A stretch of DNA of 64,000 nucleotides from Candidatus Bathyarchaeota archaeon (GTDB lineage Archaea; Thermoproteota; CALKCG01; B24; DRYS01): assembly GCA_018396535.1 (NCBI GenBank), contig JAGTQC010000002.1:135152-199151 (forward strand), in the 5' to 3' direction. Positions 25,575-34,765 of this stretch are shown here, in pieces. The notes below the pieces were generated by a model. That model was given only the letters and a program-made list of their open reading frames with translations, searched no databases and was not told where the DNA came from. A program made the translations under genes and the position numbers. Position 1 is the first letter of the stretch, and each line of letters starts with the position of its first letter.

Positions 25575-25715
25575 ACTTCTACTCTAGAAAAGTAGAGTGA
25601 TATGTATATAAATGTTATTCACAATATTGTATCAAAAACTCTATTTTTGTGTAAATGGTGTGAGAACGTTTATCCAGTAGTTCTACGTAAGCTTTCTATG
25701 TAAGGAAGAGAGGAT

Positions 25716-27305
25716 ATGCAGGAGACGGTATTCGATAGGGCTTGTAGGGAGATTGTAGCTATCCTAGCATCTAAACCTAGCCTCACTCCTAGGGATGTAG
25801 CTAGGGTTAAGCTTGATGTAGCGAAGAAGTATGCTTTACCGAGGATTCCATCGAATAGCGAGCTAATCCACTATGCATCTGAATACGAGGTTCTAAAGAA
25901 GCTTCTAAGAAGGAAGCCTGTAAGGAGTATAAGCGGTGTTACTGTAGTAGCTGTTATGACTAAACCTTACCCATGCCCACAATCGGTTCCATGCCTATAC
26001 TGCCCCGGTGGACCTAGGTATGGTACACCACAAAGCTATACAGGTAAAGAACCTGCAGCGCTTAGAGCTATACAATATGATTATGATCCCTATATGCAGG
26101 TTAAAGCTAGAGTTGAGCAGCTAGAGAAGGTGGGGCATAGGGTCGATAAGGTTGAACTTATAATCTTAGGAGGTACGTTTACAGCTTTACCTAGAGACTA
26201 TGTGGAGTGGTTTGTTAAGAGATGTTTAGACGCGCTTAACGGTAGGGAATCTAATAGCCTTGAAGAAGCTAAGAGGATAGCTGAGGATGCTCCTATAAGG
26301 TTATCTGGTATCATAGTCGAGACGAGACCTGACTGGTGTAAGGAAGGGCATGTGGATTTTATGCTAAACTTAGGTGTTACTAGGGTTGAGATTGGTGTTC
26401 AAACAATATACGACCACGTGTATAGTATGGTTAGGAGAGGGCATAGGGTTTCCGATGTAGTAGAAGCGACTAGGATAGCTAAAGATTCTGGTTTAAAAGT
26501 GACGTACCATCTTATGCCGGGTCTCCCAGGCTCCGATAGGGATATGGATATAGAGATGTTTAGGGAGGTATTTGATAATCCTGATTTTAGACCTGATGCT
26601 TTGAAGATCTATCCATGCCTAGTTGTTAAAGGCTCAGATCTATATGATCTATGGATTAAAGGATTGTATAAACCATATGGATGCGATGAGCTTGTAGATC
26701 TTCTAGCTGAGGCTTTAAGCTGCATCCCACCGTATGTTCGTATACAGAGGATACAGAGGGATATACCAGCACCTCTTATAGAAGCTGGATGTAGGTATGG
26801 GAATCTTAGGGAATACGTAGAAGCAGAGATGGAGAGAAGAGGTAAGCCATGCAGATGTATAAGGTGTAGGGAGGTGGGGCATAGGATGCTGAAGAAGGGG
26901 GTTAAACCTAGAATCGAAGATCTAGCCTTATCTAGGATAGAATACGAAGCTAGTATGGGGATCGAAATATTTCTATCGATTGAAGATAAGGTGAGAGATA
27001 TACTGGTAGGATACCTACGTTTGAGGATTCCTTCACGATATGCTCATAGAGAGGAACTTAGAAATGCTGCTATCGTACGTGAACTTCACGTATACGGACC
27101 TATGCTACCAGTAGGATTTAAACCTACAGAGGAGTGGCAGCATAGAAGTCTAGGTAGAGGGCTACTTCTAGAAGCTGAACGTATTGTTAAAGAGGAGTAT
27201 GACCTAGATAAGATAGTAGTAATAAGTGGTCTCGGTGTGAAGAGGTACTATAGGAGGCTAGGATACGAGTATGATGGCCCGTATATGAGTAAAAGATTGG
27301 GGTAG
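25716..27305 (+). CDS. elp3: Elp3: tRNA U34 carboxymethyltransferase (radical SAM + GNAT)
   Basis: A 529-residue archaeal Elp3 that makes the carboxymethyl group on wobble uridine 34 of tRNA from acetyl-CoA and SAM. The radical-SAM cluster is CPQSVPCLYCPGG (Cx5Cx2C, about residue 89). GYD-type segments, VEIGVQTIYDHVYSMVRRGH and YHLMPGLPGSDRDMD follow. A C-terminal zinc motif is CRCIRCREVG, and the acetyltransferase domain carries VRELHVYGPMLPVG and HRSLGRGLLLEAERI. Length and order are complete. It is monocistronic, about 105 bases ahead of tRNA-Gly. Confidence 0.9.
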   Translation: MQETVFDRACREIVAILASKPSLTPRDVARVKLDVAKKYALPRIPSNSELIHYASEYEVLKKLLRRKPVRSISGVTVVAVMTKPYPCPQSVPCLYCPGGPRYGTPQSYTGKEPAALRAIQYDYDPYMQVKARVEQLEKVGHRVDKVELIILGGTFTALPRDYVEWFVKRCLDALNGRESNSLEEAKRIAEDAPIRLSGIIVETRPDWCKEGHVDFMLNLGVTRVEIGVQTIYDHVYSMVRRGHRVSDVVEATRIAKDSGLKVTYHLMPGLPGSDRDMDIEMFREVFDNPDFRPDALKIYPCLVVKGSDLYDLWIKGLYKPYGCDELVDLLAEALSCIPPYVRIQRIQRDIPAPLIEAGCRYGNLREYVEAEMERRGKPCRCIRCREVGHRMLKKGVKPRIEDLALSRIEYEASMGIEIFLSIEDKVRDILVGYLRLRIPSRYAHREELRNAAIVRELHVYGPMLPVGFKPTEEWQHRSLGRGLLLEAERIVKEEYDLDKIVVISGLGVKRYYRRLGYEYDGPYMSKRLG

Positions 27306-27410
27306 AAGTGTTAAACCGAAGCTGATATATACAGTGCTTATAATCTCTATGGATTTTATAACGGGAAATTCTTAAATAAAACTTCAAGAAACAACATCCT
27401 AATGGATTAA

Positions 27411-27485
27411 GCGGTGGTCGTCTAGCCTGGTTAGGACACCAGCCTGCCACGCTGGGAGTCGCGGGTTCGAATCCCGCCCACCGCA
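27411..27485 (+). tRNA. tRNA-Gly (anticodon GCC)
   Basis: A full cloverleaf. The acceptor stem is GCGGTGG/CCACCGC, the D stem GTCT/GGAC, the anticodon stem CCAGC/GCTGG with loop CTGCCAC (anticodon GCC), and the T stem GCGGG/CCCGC with loop TTCGAAT. The discriminator is A; CCA is not encoded and there is no intron. A TATA-like CTTAAATAAA lies about 30 bases upstream. Confidence 0.95.
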
Positions 27486-27856
27486 TAAGATTCTATAAGC
27501 AAATATAACTCTAAGCAATACACTAGGTAAACTGGATAACGTTCTCTACATATGATCTCGAATCGCTACTAAAGTAGATGTTCGACTTGGTATATCATTA
27601 CAGCTTATACAAGGTGATATAACATAGATTTGTGTAGCTGGGGAGATTATGTTATTAGAAGGTGTATGCGATACTACTTATAGCTATGGGAGTAGTGTTA
27701 TATTACGGATTCGATAGCTTCTATAATAGTTGTAGGCTGAAAGAATGCTAGTATATACGTAGAGTGGATGAAAAATATGCGGTAAGCAGATTTTATGTTC
27801 CACATATGTAAGCTCTTAAGGGTTAAAGTCTACTAAGCTTATCGATTATCTATGCT
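27486..27856. other. Gene-poor stretch after tRNA-Gly
   Basis: About 370 bases without a convincing gene. The only item of note is a 29-codon frame (27,662-27,751, GTG start) whose first half is one hydrophobic helix (VYAILLIAMGVVLYYGF) with two Cys near the end. It lacks a clear ribosome-binding site, so I treat it as unproven. I saw no repeat of the tRNA 3' end. Confidence 0.3.
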
Positions 27857-28024
27857 ATGAGTAGAAGAAACTCTATGCGTCTTGTAACAGTTAAGCTGCC
27901 TGAGGCTATAGTTGAAGGTATAGATGAACTCGTTAAGACAGGGTTCTACCCTAGTAGAAGTGCTGTTATAAGAGCTGCTGTTAGAGATCTTCTAAGAAGA
28001 GAGTTATGGAGAACTCAAAGCTGA
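27857..28024 (+). CDS. Ribbon-helix-helix (CopG-type) DNA-binding protein
   Basis: A 55-residue protein that is one RHH domain: strand [20 protein letters not shown], turn [15 protein letters not shown] with the conserved 'SRSAVIR' helix start, then [10 protein letters not shown]. Such proteins bind DNA as dimers through the strand residues, either as stand-alone regulators or as antitoxins. No toxin follows. Its last 21 bases overlap the 3' end of the converging pyrF gene. Confidence 0.75.
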   Translation: MSRRNSMRLVTVKLPEAIVEGIDELVKTGFYPSRSAVIRAAVRDLLRRELWRTQS

Positions 28025-28768
28025 ATGTATAAGCTTGGTAAGTCTTCTAGCTTCCTCTTCAGGGCTCTGCGAGCATAGTATACTTCTACCAGTGATTATA
28101 TACTTAGCTCCTGCTCTCACAGCTTCGATAGCAGAGCCTCCTTGAACGCCTACACCGGGGGAGTATATCGGTATATCCTCCCCTAATATATCGTAGACTT
28201 CACGTATTACATCGATTCTTGTAGCACCTACTATCGCTCCATCGCATCCCCATTCTAAAGCCCTATATGCGAATATCTTATAGAATGGCTGCTGATAACC
28301 TCCATCCAACACTATCCTACCGTAACCTTCAGATGCTCCTCTATGACTCATGTATATCAGGGGTAGTACACCGCCATATCTCGCATTAACCTCCCTTGCG
28401 ATAACATCTACCCCGTCACTCCATCCTATAAATGGATTTACCGTTATAGCATCGAATCCAGCATCCATCAGGTATCTTACAGCAACCTCGTTCGTCGAGC
28501 CTATATCGTTAAGTTTACAATCAGCTATACATTGCACTCCATGCTTATGTGCTTTAGAGGTTATCCTGTATAATTCATTTAAACTTAAAGGTAGTAGTAG
28601 ATGCCAGTTCAGCTTAACTCCACATATGTAATCGGATAATCTTTCTAGCATACATAAAGCGTAATCTTCGAGTTTAGATGAATCTACCCCGACTGGATCT
28701 AGAGCAAGTATTAGCCTTGTTTTCTTACTAACTGCCAAATCCTCTATACGGTACTTAAACCTCTTCAT
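28004..28768 (-). CDS. pyrF: Orotidine 5'-phosphate decarboxylase
   Basis: A 254-residue TIM barrel that makes UMP from OMP. The catalytic signature DxKxxD is present as [13 protein letters not shown] (about residues 88-96). The phosphate-binding end is [11 protein letters not shown] and [13 protein letters not shown]. It is longer than bacterial PyrF, like the crenarchaeal forms. No other pyr gene is nearby. Start ATG 28,768 gives a reasonable first strand (LILALDPVG). Confidence 0.85.
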   Translation of the reverse strand: MKRFKYRIEDLAVSKKTRLILALDPVGVDSSKLEDYALCMLERLSDYICGVKLNWHLLLPLSLNELYRITSKAHKHGVQCIADCKLNDIGSTNEVAVRYLMDAGFDAITVNPFIGWSDGVDVIAREVNARYGGVLPLIYMSHRGASEGYGRIVLDGGYQQPFYKIFAYRALEWGCDGAIVGATRIDVIREVYDILGEDIPIYSPGVGVQGGSAIEAVRAGAKYIITGRSILCSQSPEEEARRLTKLIHSALSSP

Positions 28769-28818
28769 GTCAGGTTAGCTTTATGCCTCTGACATATAGA
28801 TAAATCTACACATGAGTT

Positions 28819-29574
28819 ATGCAGATAAAGGTTGGATGCTGCGGCTTTAGTGTGAAAGGGGGTAGGAAGGCGTACTACAGATTATTCGATCTAGTAGAGA
28901 TACAATCGACATTCTATCAGCTTCCGAATACTAGTACAGCTATGAGTTGGAGAAGGGAGGCCCCCGAGGGGTTTGAATTTACTTTAAAAGCGTGGCAGGC
29001 TGTTACTCATCCACTTGATAGTCCTACATGGAGGAGGGCTAGGTGGAAGCCACCGGTAGATAAGGCTTCTAGTTACGGATTACTAAAGCCTACTGAGGAA
29101 AACCTAGAGGCATGGGATATGATTGTAGAGATAGCGCGGATTCTACGTAGTAGGGTAGTAGTTGTTCAATGCCCACCATCGTTTCAAGCTACAGAGGAGA
29201 GTGTATCGGATTTGAAAGCATTCTTTAATAAAGCTTCTACCGGAGGCTTAATCGTAGCATGGGAGCCTAGACATAGCTCTTGGACTTATGAGTTGGTTAG
29301 ATCTATATGCTTGGAGCTAGGTTTAATCCACATAGTGGATCCGTTTAAGGAGAGATGTGCTACCGAGGATGTTAGCCCCGTATATTATAGACTACACGGT
29401 TTAGGTAGTAGACCGTACGTGTACAAGTATACTGATGATGATCTAAGAATTCTATATGAAAAATATGTGAGGCCTCTAATAGAGAACGGCTTAGAAACGT
29501 ATATTTTATGGAATAACATATATATGGCTCAGGATGCTGAGCGGTTTAAACAACTATACCTAAAAGCGGGGTGA
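28819..29574 (+). CDS. DUF72 family protein (YecE-like TIM barrel)
   Basis: 251 residues with the DUF72 pattern: N-terminal KVGCCGFSVKGGRKAYYRLF, then FDLVEIQSTFYQLPNTSTAM, the central FEFTLKAWQAVTH, VVVQCPPSF, VAWEPRHSSW and the C-terminal YYRLHGLGSRPYVYKYTDDD. The fold is TIM-barrel-like; no reaction is established for the family. It converges on the GPN GTPase gene, with six bases between the stops. Confidence 0.8.
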   Translation: MQIKVGCCGFSVKGGRKAYYRLFDLVEIQSTFYQLPNTSTAMSWRREAPEGFEFTLKAWQAVTHPLDSPTWRRARWKPPVDKASSYGLLKPTEENLEAWDMIVEIARILRSRVVVVQCPPSFQATEESVSDLKAFFNKASTGGLIVAWEPRHSSWTYELVRSICLELGLIHIVDPFKERCATEDVSPVYYRLHGLGSRPYVYKYTDDDLRILYEKYVRPLIENGLETYILWNNIYMAQDAERFKQLYLKAG

Positions 29575-29580
29575 AGCCTG

Positions 29581-30333
29581 CTATAGCTCTCCACATACAC
29601 AGAATACCTCTCTACAAATATCGTATAGCCTATCTAAGCCTAGACCTGTCTTAGCGGATACGGCAGTTATGTTACCGGTATGCTTAGAGTATTTTTGAGC
29701 CAAATCTGCTAGTGCTAAAGCTATATCGCTTGATGCGCCGAGCTTCTCCTCCAATATTTTAGCTTTAAACTTCTCTGGATGGTTTAGTAGAGATAATACA
29801 GTTTCAGCTTCAGGTAAATCAGATTTATTCAGGACGGATATGCATGGTACGCCAAGTCTTACCTGTGTAGCTACGGCTAAGCTTAGAGCTACAGATAGAT
29901 CTGAAGCAGTCCTAGCAAGTATAGGATCGAATATGTATACTGCTACGATCCTACCAAGCTTCCTAAGAAGCTCTGCTATGATTGGCCCTGTATCTCTAAA
30001 TACGAATATCTCCATCTGCCCAGGTGTATCTATCAACATGAAGTCCGACTTTATCATAGATAAATCTGAAACTATCCTATCGCTGTATTCCTTCATAAGC
30101 TCGGCTGCTCGTATAATAGCTCCATTAGGGCCTAAACCTTCTCTCTCCATAAGATCCTTAACCGTGAAGAATGTACGTATATCAAAATCTGGTTTAAACG
30201 GGGTATACGTGCATCCAGGATCTAGGTTTACGTAACCGACTTCTACCTCCATCTCCTTTTCAAGCCATAACCCGAAGGAATGTGTAAGGCTAGATTTGCC
30301 TGATCCAGCGGTACCTATGAACATTATATACAT
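29581..30333 (-). CDS. GPN-loop GTPase
   Basis: A 250-residue archaeal homologue of eukaryotic Gpn1-3 proteins. Walker A is GTAGSGKSSLTH (residues 7-18), the defining Gly-Pro-Asn insertion is GLGPNGAIIRA (about 72), Walker B is LIDTPGQMEIFVF, and the guanine motif is LNKSDLP. The family forms homodimers and in eukaryotes assists RNA polymerase assembly; the archaeal role is not settled. No partner genes are nearby. Confidence 0.9.
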   Translation of the reverse strand: MYIMFIGTAGSGKSSLTHSFGLWLEKEMEVEVGYVNLDPGCTYTPFKPDFDIRTFFTVKDLMEREGLGPNGAIIRAAELMKEYSDRIVSDLSMIKSDFMLIDTPGQMEIFVFRDTGPIIAELLRKLGRIVAVYIFDPILARTASDLSVALSLAVATQVRLGVPCISVLNKSDLPEAETVLSLLNHPEKFKAKILEEKLGASSDIALALADLAQKYSKHTGNITAVSAKTGLGLDRLYDICREVFCVCGEL

Positions 30334-30456
30334 AGCTTTAGCCTTGAAATTCTGTATGATAACCGTTGTATCTAAATTTTTGCTTTATGAACGTATCTGA
30401 AAACCTTAATGACATTTATAAGCCAGTACTACGTTTATCCAACATAGATTCGAGAG

Positions 30457-31911
30457 ATGTCAGCTCATGTTCCTCTTAGAAGAGTAGATGAGTATGTATG
30501 GGAGATACCTAAAGATTTCAAACCAGGTATGCGTGTACCATGCAGAATATATGCAGATGAAGCTCTATTAGAGAAGATGAGAAGCGATATGACTCTCATC
30601 CAGTGTGCTAACGTAGCCCACTTACCAGGTATCTATAAGTGGTCTCTCACGATGCCAGATGGCCATGAAGGCTACGGATTCCCTATAGGGGGTGTAGCTG
30701 CTACAGATTACGAGGAAGGTGTTCTAAGCCCTGGAGGAGTTGGCTATGATATAAACTGCGGTGTACGATTGATTAGGACAAACCTAGATATAGATGATAT
30801 CAAACCGGTGTTAGGTAAGCTGATAGACCTTATATTCCATTATGTACCATCAGGTTTAGGGAGTAAGGGTAGGATAAGGGTTACTCAAAGCGAGCTTGAT
30901 AAAGCTGTAACAGAGGGGGTGGCGTGGGCTATTAAAGCTGGTTACGGATGGCATGAGGATGCTGAGAGATGCGAGGAGGAGGGATGTATGAAGATGGCTG
31001 ATCCTACTAAGGTATCGTCCACAGCTAAGCAGAGGGGTGTAGGTCAGATAGGTAGCCTTGGGAGTGGAAACCACTTCCTAGAGATAGATGTAGTGGATAG
31101 GATTTATGATGAGAGGGTTGCACGTAGGTTTGGTATAGAACATGAGGGGCAAGTAATGATTCTAGTTCATACTGGTAGTAGAGGGTATGGTCATCAGATA
31201 TGCAGCGATTATCTCAGAGTTATGGAGAGAGCAGTCCATAAGTATGGCTTGAAACTACCTGACCGCGAGCTTGCATGTGCACCTGCTAAAAGCCGGGAGC
31301 TTGAAGACTATTTTGCAGCTATGTCCTGTGCATGCAATTTTGCATGGGTGAATAGACAGCTTATAACACACTGGGTGAGAGAAGCCTTTAAAGATATAGT
31401 TAGAAGGGATCCTGAGGATCTAGGTATGCACTTAGTATACGATGTAGCTCATAATATAGCTAAGGTGGAGGAGCATACTGTTGATGGTAGGAGGGTTAAG
31501 GTCTTTGTACATAGGAAGGGGGCTACCAGGGCATTCCCAGCAGGACATCCAGATGTACCTGCTGAGTATAGGGATGTGGGTCAACCTGTACTTATACCTG
31601 GAAGTATGGGTACAGCATCATGGGTTCTAGTAGGAGATCCTAAAGCTATGGAGATAAGCTTCGGATCGACAGCTCATGGTGCTGGTAGAGTTCTAAGTAG
31701 GGAGGCGGCTAAGAGAAGGTATCCGAGTAGCGAGGTTGTAAGAAGGCTTGAGAGACAGGGTATAATCATACGTGCTGAGAGTATGGCTGTAGTAAGTGAA
31801 GAAGCTCCTGAAGCGTATAAGGATGTAGATAGGGTAGTCGAGGTAAGTCATAATGTAGGTATAGCGCGTAAGGTAGCCCGCTTACTACCTATAGCTGTCG
31901 CGAAGGGTTAG
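30457..31911 (+). CDS. rtcB: RtcB tRNA-splicing RNA ligase
   Basis: A 484-residue GTP-dependent ligase joining 2',3'-cyclic phosphate and 5'-OH ends, needed for tRNA splicing in archaea. All metal and guanylate blocks are present: MPDGHEGYGFPIGGVAA, GGVGYDINCGVRLI (metal Cys), SLGSGNHFLEI, HTGSRGYGHQ, IPGSMGTASWVL and FGSTAHGAGRVLSR, with the His that is guanylylated. No intein, although RtcB is a frequent intein host. The archease gene that often accompanies it is not in the window. Confidence 0.95.
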   Translation: MSAHVPLRRVDEYVWEIPKDFKPGMRVPCRIYADEALLEKMRSDMTLIQCANVAHLPGIYKWSLTMPDGHEGYGFPIGGVAATDYEEGVLSPGGVGYDINCGVRLIRTNLDIDDIKPVLGKLIDLIFHYVPSGLGSKGRIRVTQSELDKAVTEGVAWAIKAGYGWHEDAERCEEEGCMKMADPTKVSSTAKQRGVGQIGSLGSGNHFLEIDVVDRIYDERVARRFGIEHEGQVMILVHTGSRGYGHQICSDYLRVMERAVHKYGLKLPDRELACAPAKSRELEDYFAAMSCACNFAWVNRQLITHWVREAFKDIVRRDPEDLGMHLVYDVAHNIAKVEEHTVDGRRVKVFVHRKGATRAFPAGHPDVPAEYRDVGQPVLIPGSMGTASWVLVGDPKAMEISFGSTAHGAGRVLSREAAKRRYPSSEVVRRLERQGIIIRAESMAVVSEEAPEAYKDVDRVVEVSHNVGIARKVARLLPIAVAKG

Positions 31912-32312
31912 ATACCGTAGTGGATGGTTGGAATAAGGCTGTGCTCTAAATTTAGCCATCTATTTTTCCTCCTACATAGATAATCTTATTGATAATATGA
32001 TTCTTCATAGAGCTTTATCATCTATCGAGAATTATACCGGTATCTAATATGGGTCTCCCCGATCCGAACTATTCCCTTCTTAAATACTACTGAAGCTATC
32101 CTTCAGCTGGTATCCTAATTCTGTTAAAGCGGTTCTACATCTTATAGATACGTCTATACACCTAGCTTTTATCGTATAGCTGATACTTTGTGAAAAATAT
32201 GCGATTCTCAGCTAACCTAGAGGGGTATTTATCATATTTCACCAATAGATTTTCAAAATCATGAGTAAAGCTACTTTTATAGTATGGTAGCTTACAGACC
32301 ATTGTATTAGGC
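31912..32312. other. 400-base gap between rtcB and the mannosidase gene
   Basis: No gene is supported. On the minus strand, short open pieces with ordinary codons (for example CRTALTELGYQLKDSF around 32,075-32,140) are broken by stops and may be the last traces of a lost gene. A TATA-like TTTTATAG at about 32,274-32,281 could drive the mannosidase gene. Confidence 0.3.
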
Positions 32313-34727
32313 TTGGTGGAGTTCATACTAGCTGGTAATGCGCACATAGATCCAGTATGGCTTTGGAGATGGTTTGAAGGATATTGGACTGTAAGATCTA
32401 CTGTTAGACGTGTATTAGATCTCATGGAGAAACATCCCTCTATAACATTCGTTTTCTCTTCTTCCATCATGTATAGATGGCTTGAGGAATGTGAACCACA
32501 ATTATTCGAGAAGGTTAAGAAGCTGATAGGTGAAGGCCGATGGATTCCGATCGGTGGATGGGTTGTTGAACCTGATTGCAATATCCCTTGCGGAGAATCG
32601 TATATACGTCAAGCCTTATACGGTAAGATGTACTTTAAGGAAAGGCTAGGAATCGACATAGTGGTCGGCTATAATATAGATAGCTTTGGGCATAACGCTT
32701 CTCTTCCACAGATACTCAGGAAATCTGGATACGAGTACTACATCTTTATGAGACCTGATAGACGTGAAAAAGATCTTCCACCCATATTTCTATGGGAGTC
32801 TCCGGATGGAAGTAGAATCCTAGCTTATAGGCATCCTGTAAGCTATGCACTACACGGTGACCGTCTTGTAGAAGCTTTAGAGAGATTAGCATCGAATCCA
32901 CCCCTACCGGTTATCCTTATACTATTCGGTAGGGGGGATCATGGAGGTGGACCTACATACGAGGATGTGAAAGCTATAGAGGAGTTTGCAGGTAGATTCA
33001 AATATATTGGTATTAGATTTTCTAATCCGGAGGAGTTCTTCAAACGTATAGTAGAAGCTGGATTGGATATGCCTATCGTTAGAGGTGAGCTGCAACACCA
33101 TGCAACGGGATGCTACTCTCTACTATCGGAGGTTAAAACATTGAATAGGAGAGCTGAATATAGTCTTATGGCTGCAGAGAGGTTATCCGTACTAGCATAT
33201 CTATTGACTGGTTTGAGCTATCCTAGGGATAGGCTTAGGATGGGGTGGATGCATACATTATTCTGCCAATTCCACGATTCGCTAGCTGGGACATGTATCC
33301 CGGAGGCGTATTGGGATATTCGGAGCATGTATAGCGAATCTATAGACATAGCTTACGAATCCATCAATCTAGCAGCACAGAGGATATCGTCCATGGTTGA
33401 TACGAGTGGCGGAGTATACATCATAGTATTTAATCCTACTGGTGTTCATGTTAGATTCCCTATAGAGGTAGAGCCTTGGCCTGGGGATTATGCTATCCTA
33501 GATCCAGATAATGGTGGGCTAGTCCAGGTGCAGGATGTGAAACCATCATCTATCACCGCTCGTAGAAGAGTATTATTCACAGCGGATATACCTGCTCTAG
33601 GCTATAAATCGTATAGATTAGTCGATAAACCTGTTCGGGAGAACGAGCTTAAGGGGGTACTGGAAGCGTCTGATCTAACTATAAGGAATGACTATTTCAT
33701 AATCGAGGTGGATTCTGAAAACTGTGGGATTAAGATGCTTTATGATAGGAGGGTCGGTGTAAACGTATTCAGAGGATACGGAGCCTCACCCATAGTCTTG
33801 AAGGATGAAAGCGATACATGGGGTCATGGAGTATACACCTACAGGTATGAGGAGGGCAGGTTTAAGAATACTGAAGTTTCGCTTATAGAATCCGGTCCTA
33901 TAAGAGCGACTATTTGTGTTAAAGCATGTTTTTCGAATTCTACGATTTGGCAATACATATCTCTCTATAGAGGACTCGACTTTATAGATGTTAAGGTTAA
34001 GCTTGATTGGAGAGAGAAGCATAGGATGCTTAAGCTATCCTTCCCCGTTAACCTAAACTCCTCTAAGGTAACATATGAAATCCCCTATGGCGTTATAACT
34101 AGGATAGCTAACGGAGTAGAGGAGCCTGGGCAGAGATGGGTTGATGTATCTGGTACCCTTTCAACACCAGATAGGAGTGTAGAATTTGGGTTAGCTATAG
34201 TTAACGATTCTAAGTATAGTTATGATGCCTATGGCTCAGAACTCCGTATGAGTATACTTAGAAGTCCACCGTACGCTCATCACGAGCCGCATAAACTCAA
34301 ACCTAATGTAGATTATGAGTATATAGATCAAGGCCTCCATACGTTTAGATATGTATTAATACCCCATCCTGGTGATTGGAAAACTGTTTTCTATAGGATA
34401 GCGGAGATAGCTGAGATACTAAATACAGGCTTCTTCTACATAGTCGAAGATCGGCATATAGGCTCTCTACCACTTAAACTTTCATCGATAAATGTCGAGC
34501 CATACAATGTTATACCATCTGTTCTGAAACTCTCTGAAGAATCAAACGATTTGATACTAAGATTAGTAGAATATTGTGGGATCGAAACCGAGGCATATAT
34601 AGATATACCGATTCTAGGTAGAGAGATAGGGATTGAGATTAAGCCATTCGAGATAAAAACCCTAAGGATACCATTAGATAAAGATAAACCAGTAGTCGAG
34701 TGTAACCTACTAGAGACCCCTATATGA
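32313..34727 (+). CDS. GH38 alpha-mannosidase
   Basis: An 804-residue alpha-mannosidase of the cytosolic/bacterial-archaeal GH38 class. Zinc ligands begin with AGNAHIDPVWLWRW (His/Asp, residues 8-21). The nucleophile region is GYNIDSFGHNASLPQIL (Asp, about 120), followed by RGDHGGGPTYEDV and the zinc His in FCQFHDSLAGTCIPEAY. The second half is the beta-rich GH38 C-terminal domain. There is no signal peptide, so it should trim imported or recycled mannosides in the cytosol. TTG 32,313 or the next codon GTG 32,316 starts it. Confidence 0.9.
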   Translation: MVEFILAGNAHIDPVWLWRWFEGYWTVRSTVRRVLDLMEKHPSITFVFSSSIMYRWLEECEPQLFEKVKKLIGEGRWIPIGGWVVEPDCNIPCGESYIRQALYGKMYFKERLGIDIVVGYNIDSFGHNASLPQILRKSGYEYYIFMRPDRREKDLPPIFLWESPDGSRILAYRHPVSYALHGDRLVEALERLASNPPLPVILILFGRGDHGGGPTYEDVKAIEEFAGRFKYIGIRFSNPEEFFKRIVEAGLDMPIVRGELQHHATGCYSLLSEVKTLNRRAEYSLMAAERLSVLAYLLTGLSYPRDRLRMGWMHTLFCQFHDSLAGTCIPEAYWDIRSMYSESIDIAYESINLAAQRISSMVDTSGGVYIIVFNPTGVHVRFPIEVEPWPGDYAILDPDNGGLVQVQDVKPSSITARRRVLFTADIPALGYKSYRLVDKPVRENELKGVLEASDLTIRNDYFIIEVDSENCGIKMLYDRRVGVNVFRGYGASPIVLKDESDTWGHGVYTYRYEEGRFKNTEVSLIESGPIRATICVKACFSNSTIWQYISLYRGLDFIDVKVKLDWREKHRMLKLSFPVNLNSSKVTYEIPYGVITRIANGVEEPGQRWVDVSGTLSTPDRSVEFGLAIVNDSKYSYDAYGSELRMSILRSPPYAHHEPHKLKPNVDYEYIDQGLHTFRYVLIPHPGDWKTVFYRIAEIAEILNTGFFYIVEDRHIGSLPLKLSSINVEPYNVIPSVLKLSEESNDLILRLVEYCGIETEAYIDIPILGREIGIEIKPFEIKTLRIPLDKDKPVVECNLLETPI

Positions 34728-34765
34728 CGCTATTCAACATCTATTGTAACTATAATTTATTGAGC

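Noticed and set aside
27187-27486. 99-codon minus-strand frame through tRNA-Gly
   Set aside because: It reads antisense through the tRNA (the frequent false 'WAGFEPATP' peptide) and the Elp3 3' end.
32162-32581. 139-codon minus-strand frame over the mannosidase start
   Set aside because: Overlaps the conserved zinc-binding N-terminus of the GH38 gene on the other strand and shows no motif.
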